A stretch of DNA of 8,977 bases from Acidobacteriota bacterium (GTDB taxonomy: Bacteria > Acidobacteriota > Vicinamibacteria > Vicinamibacterales > Fen-181). Below, piece by piece: positions 8,242 to 8,977 of this stretch. Position 1 is the first letter of the stretch. Every line of letters starts with the position of its first letter. Below the pieces are notes generated by a model. That model worked only from the letters and a program-made list of their open reading frames with translations. It was not told the origin of the DNA and made no database searches. The translations under genes and the position numbers were made by a program. The DNA lies in assembly GCA_021779795.1 (NCBI GenBank), contig JAJXZZ010000111.1, forward strand, positions 1 through 8,977, in the 5' to 3' direction.

Positions 8242-8331
8242 AGTCGGAACTGACGATGAGGAGTCGGAACTGACGATGAAGAGTCGGAACTGACGATGAA
8301 GAGTCGGAACTGACGATGAAGAGTTCAGTCA
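8242..8331 (+). repeat. Array C: four direct 20-nt repeats plus a partial unit
   Basis: The units are AGTCGGAACTGACGATGAGG (8242-8261) and three identical copies of AGTCGGAACTGACGATGAAG (8262-8321), then a partial AGTTCAGTCA at 8322-8331. They have the same period and the same + strand orientation as array A. Unit 1 differs from array A unit 1 by a single base. Confidence 0.95.
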
Positions 8332-8346
8332 GATACCGGCCGGCTC

Positions 8347-8386
8347 GCCACTCCGTCTTTCGACTACTCATTCCGTCCCCCGACTA
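8347..8386 (-). repeat. Two degenerate inverted repeat units
   Basis: Two 20-nt units each end in CGACTA (8361-8366 and 8381-8386). The second, CTCATTCCGTCCCCCGACTA (8367-8386), matches the last unit of array B (5261-5280) at 14 of 20 positions. They are inverted relative to array C, 15 nt away, so transcripts could fold back. Confidence 0.7.
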
Positions 8387-8977
8387 CTGTCGTCCTTCCT
8401 GAGCCTGGGCAACCGGGTCTTGTGCGCCGGGGCAGGCGGACCGGGCGGGAACGATTCCGCGGGCGGCGTGGCCGGCTGGCGCGGCGGCTGCGTCAGTTCG
8501 CGCGCCGGTTCCGTCGTCTTGGGCCGCGGATCCATCACCTGCGGCCGGGGTTCGGTCGCCTGGGGCCTGGGTTCGGCCACCTTGCGCGGAAGCTCGGGCG
8601 GCGCCTCGGCCGGTCCCGGTCGCCGGGGTTGCGGCCTGGGCGGCGCCTGGTGATACGGCGGCTTCCCGTGGTCTCCCTTCGGCCGTCCAGATGCGCCGCC
8701 GCGATACCCCTGTTCGCCGCGTCGCTCCTGGCTGCGCGGGCTGCCGCCAAAGCCCTCCTTGCGCTGGCGATCGCCTTCGAACCGCGGCCGTGCGGGCCGG
8801 TTGGCGTCCCGCTGCCAGCCGCCCTCGCGCGGCCGATCCTGATGCGGTCGATCCTGATGCGGCCGATCCTGATGCGGTCGATCCTGGCGCGGCCAAGCCT
8901 GGCGGGGTCGGTCCTGGGGCGGGCGATCCTGGCGCGGGCGATCCTGAGGCGGCCGACCCTCGCGCGGCCGATCCTGG
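8368..8977 (-). CDS. Arg/Pro/Gln/Asp-rich C-terminal tail of a larger protein (5' partial)
   Basis: This minus-strand frame is open from the window edge to a TGA at 8370-8368, giving about 202 residues. The visible part is low-complexity and probably disordered. It starts with repeats of RPxQD (RPRQD, RPPQD, RPHQD), then a Gly/Arg/Glu-rich stretch with KEGFGGSPRSQERRGEQGYR, then Pro-rich repeats of the EPRPQ type and a basic end with HKTRLPRLRKDDSS. I prefer this frame to the two overlapping minus frames because its third positions are richer in G/C and its composition is hydrophilic. Such RNA-binding-type tails follow the folded cores of DEAD-box helicases and some pseudouridine synthases, but the core is outside the window and the product cannot be named. 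The last five residues and the stop lie within repeat element sequence. Confidence 0.65.
   Translation of the reverse strand, partial: QDRPREGRPPQDRPRQDRPPQDRPRQAWPRQDRPHQDRPHQDRPHQDRPREGGWQRDANRPARPRFEGDRQRKEGFGGSPRSQERRGEQGYRGGASGRPKGDHGKPPYHQAPPRPQPRRPGPAEAPPELPRKVAEPRPQATEPRPQVMDPRPKTTEPARELTQPPRQPATPPAESFPPGPPAPAHKTRLPRLRKDDSSRGTE
8835..8977 (-). repeat. 15-nt tandem repeat coding RPxQD
   Basis: About nine and a half copies of a 15-nt unit (typified by GATCCTGATGCGGTC) run to the window edge. The period is exactly five codons in the minus-strand frame, giving the repeated pentapeptide RPxQD. The three copies with x = His are nearly identical, and the rest have diverged. The repeat continues beyond the window. 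Confidence 0.85.

Larger units (their letters stand above)
8241..8386. mobile_element. Short ORF-less relative of the repeat-bounded element (MITE/REPIN-like)
   Basis: This 146-bp unit begins TAGTCGGAACTG and ends CCGACTA, the same termini as the 4491-5281 element. Its first 21 bases match the left end of that element (4492-4512) at 20 positions. Left-type direct units fill 8242-8331 and two degenerate right-type inverted units fill 8347-8386. No ORF lies between them. It occupies the whole gap between the Dabb start and the stop of the next minus-strand gene. Interpretation as a non-autonomous derivative is inference. Confidence 0.55.

Noticed and set aside
8384..8896. Alternative minus-strand frame rich in Ala/Gly/Ser/Arg over the tail gene
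   Set aside because: Third positions are less G/C-rich than in the 8368 frame, and the 8368 frame shows coherent RPxQD and EPRPQ repeats and stays open to the window edge.

Overview
This window is very GC-rich, with strong G/C bias at third codon positions. Its gene families (an UpxY-type NusG paralogue, a TIGR02436-type four-helix-bundle protein, FmdB and Dabb proteins) fit an Acidobacteriota genome, perhaps Vicinamibacteria. That placement is inference, because no rRNA or other phylogenetic marker is present.

Layout. Positions 2-4489 hold three co-oriented + strand genes: the C-terminal ~964 residues of Mfd (transcription-repair coupling factor, 5' end outside the window), a secreted SurA/PpiC-type peptidyl-prolyl isomerase, and a NusG/UpxY-type transcription factor that starts 2 nt after the isomerase stop. 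Positions 4491-5281 form a repeat-bounded unit: an array of 20-nt repeats, a four-helix-bundle (S23/Avd-like) gene, then an array of the same repeat family in inverted orientation. Next come a DusB-type tRNA-dihydrouridine synthase (5283-6293), a HAD-fold phosphatase (6420-7160), an FmdB zinc-ribbon protein (7173-7556) and a second small zinc-ribbon protein (7620-7871). On the minus strand lie a Dabb-domain protein (7891-8241) and the Arg/Pro/Gln/Asp-rich C-terminal tail of a larger protein (8368-8977). Between these two minus-strand genes is a short ORF-less version of the repeat element (8241-8386).

Most of the genes are ordinary housekeeping functions: repair-coupled transcription, envelope protein folding and tRNA modification. 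The striking part is the 20-nt repeat family. The outer two units of the left array (4491-4532) and of the right array (5240-5281) match as inverted repeats at 39 of 42 positions. They enclose a four-helix-bundle gene. The same outer unit recurs, 20 of 21 positions matching, at the start of the ORF-less copy 3 kb away, which also ends in an inverted CGACTA. This resembles an autonomous element plus a non-autonomous (MITE/REPIN-like) derivative, analogous to RAYT genes with REP sequences or to 23S rRNA intervening sequences that carry S23 four-helix-bundle ORFs. The elements fit tightly between genes. One ends 1 nt before the dus start codon, one supplies the first base of the Dabb start codon, and one supplies the last residues and stop of the downstream gene.
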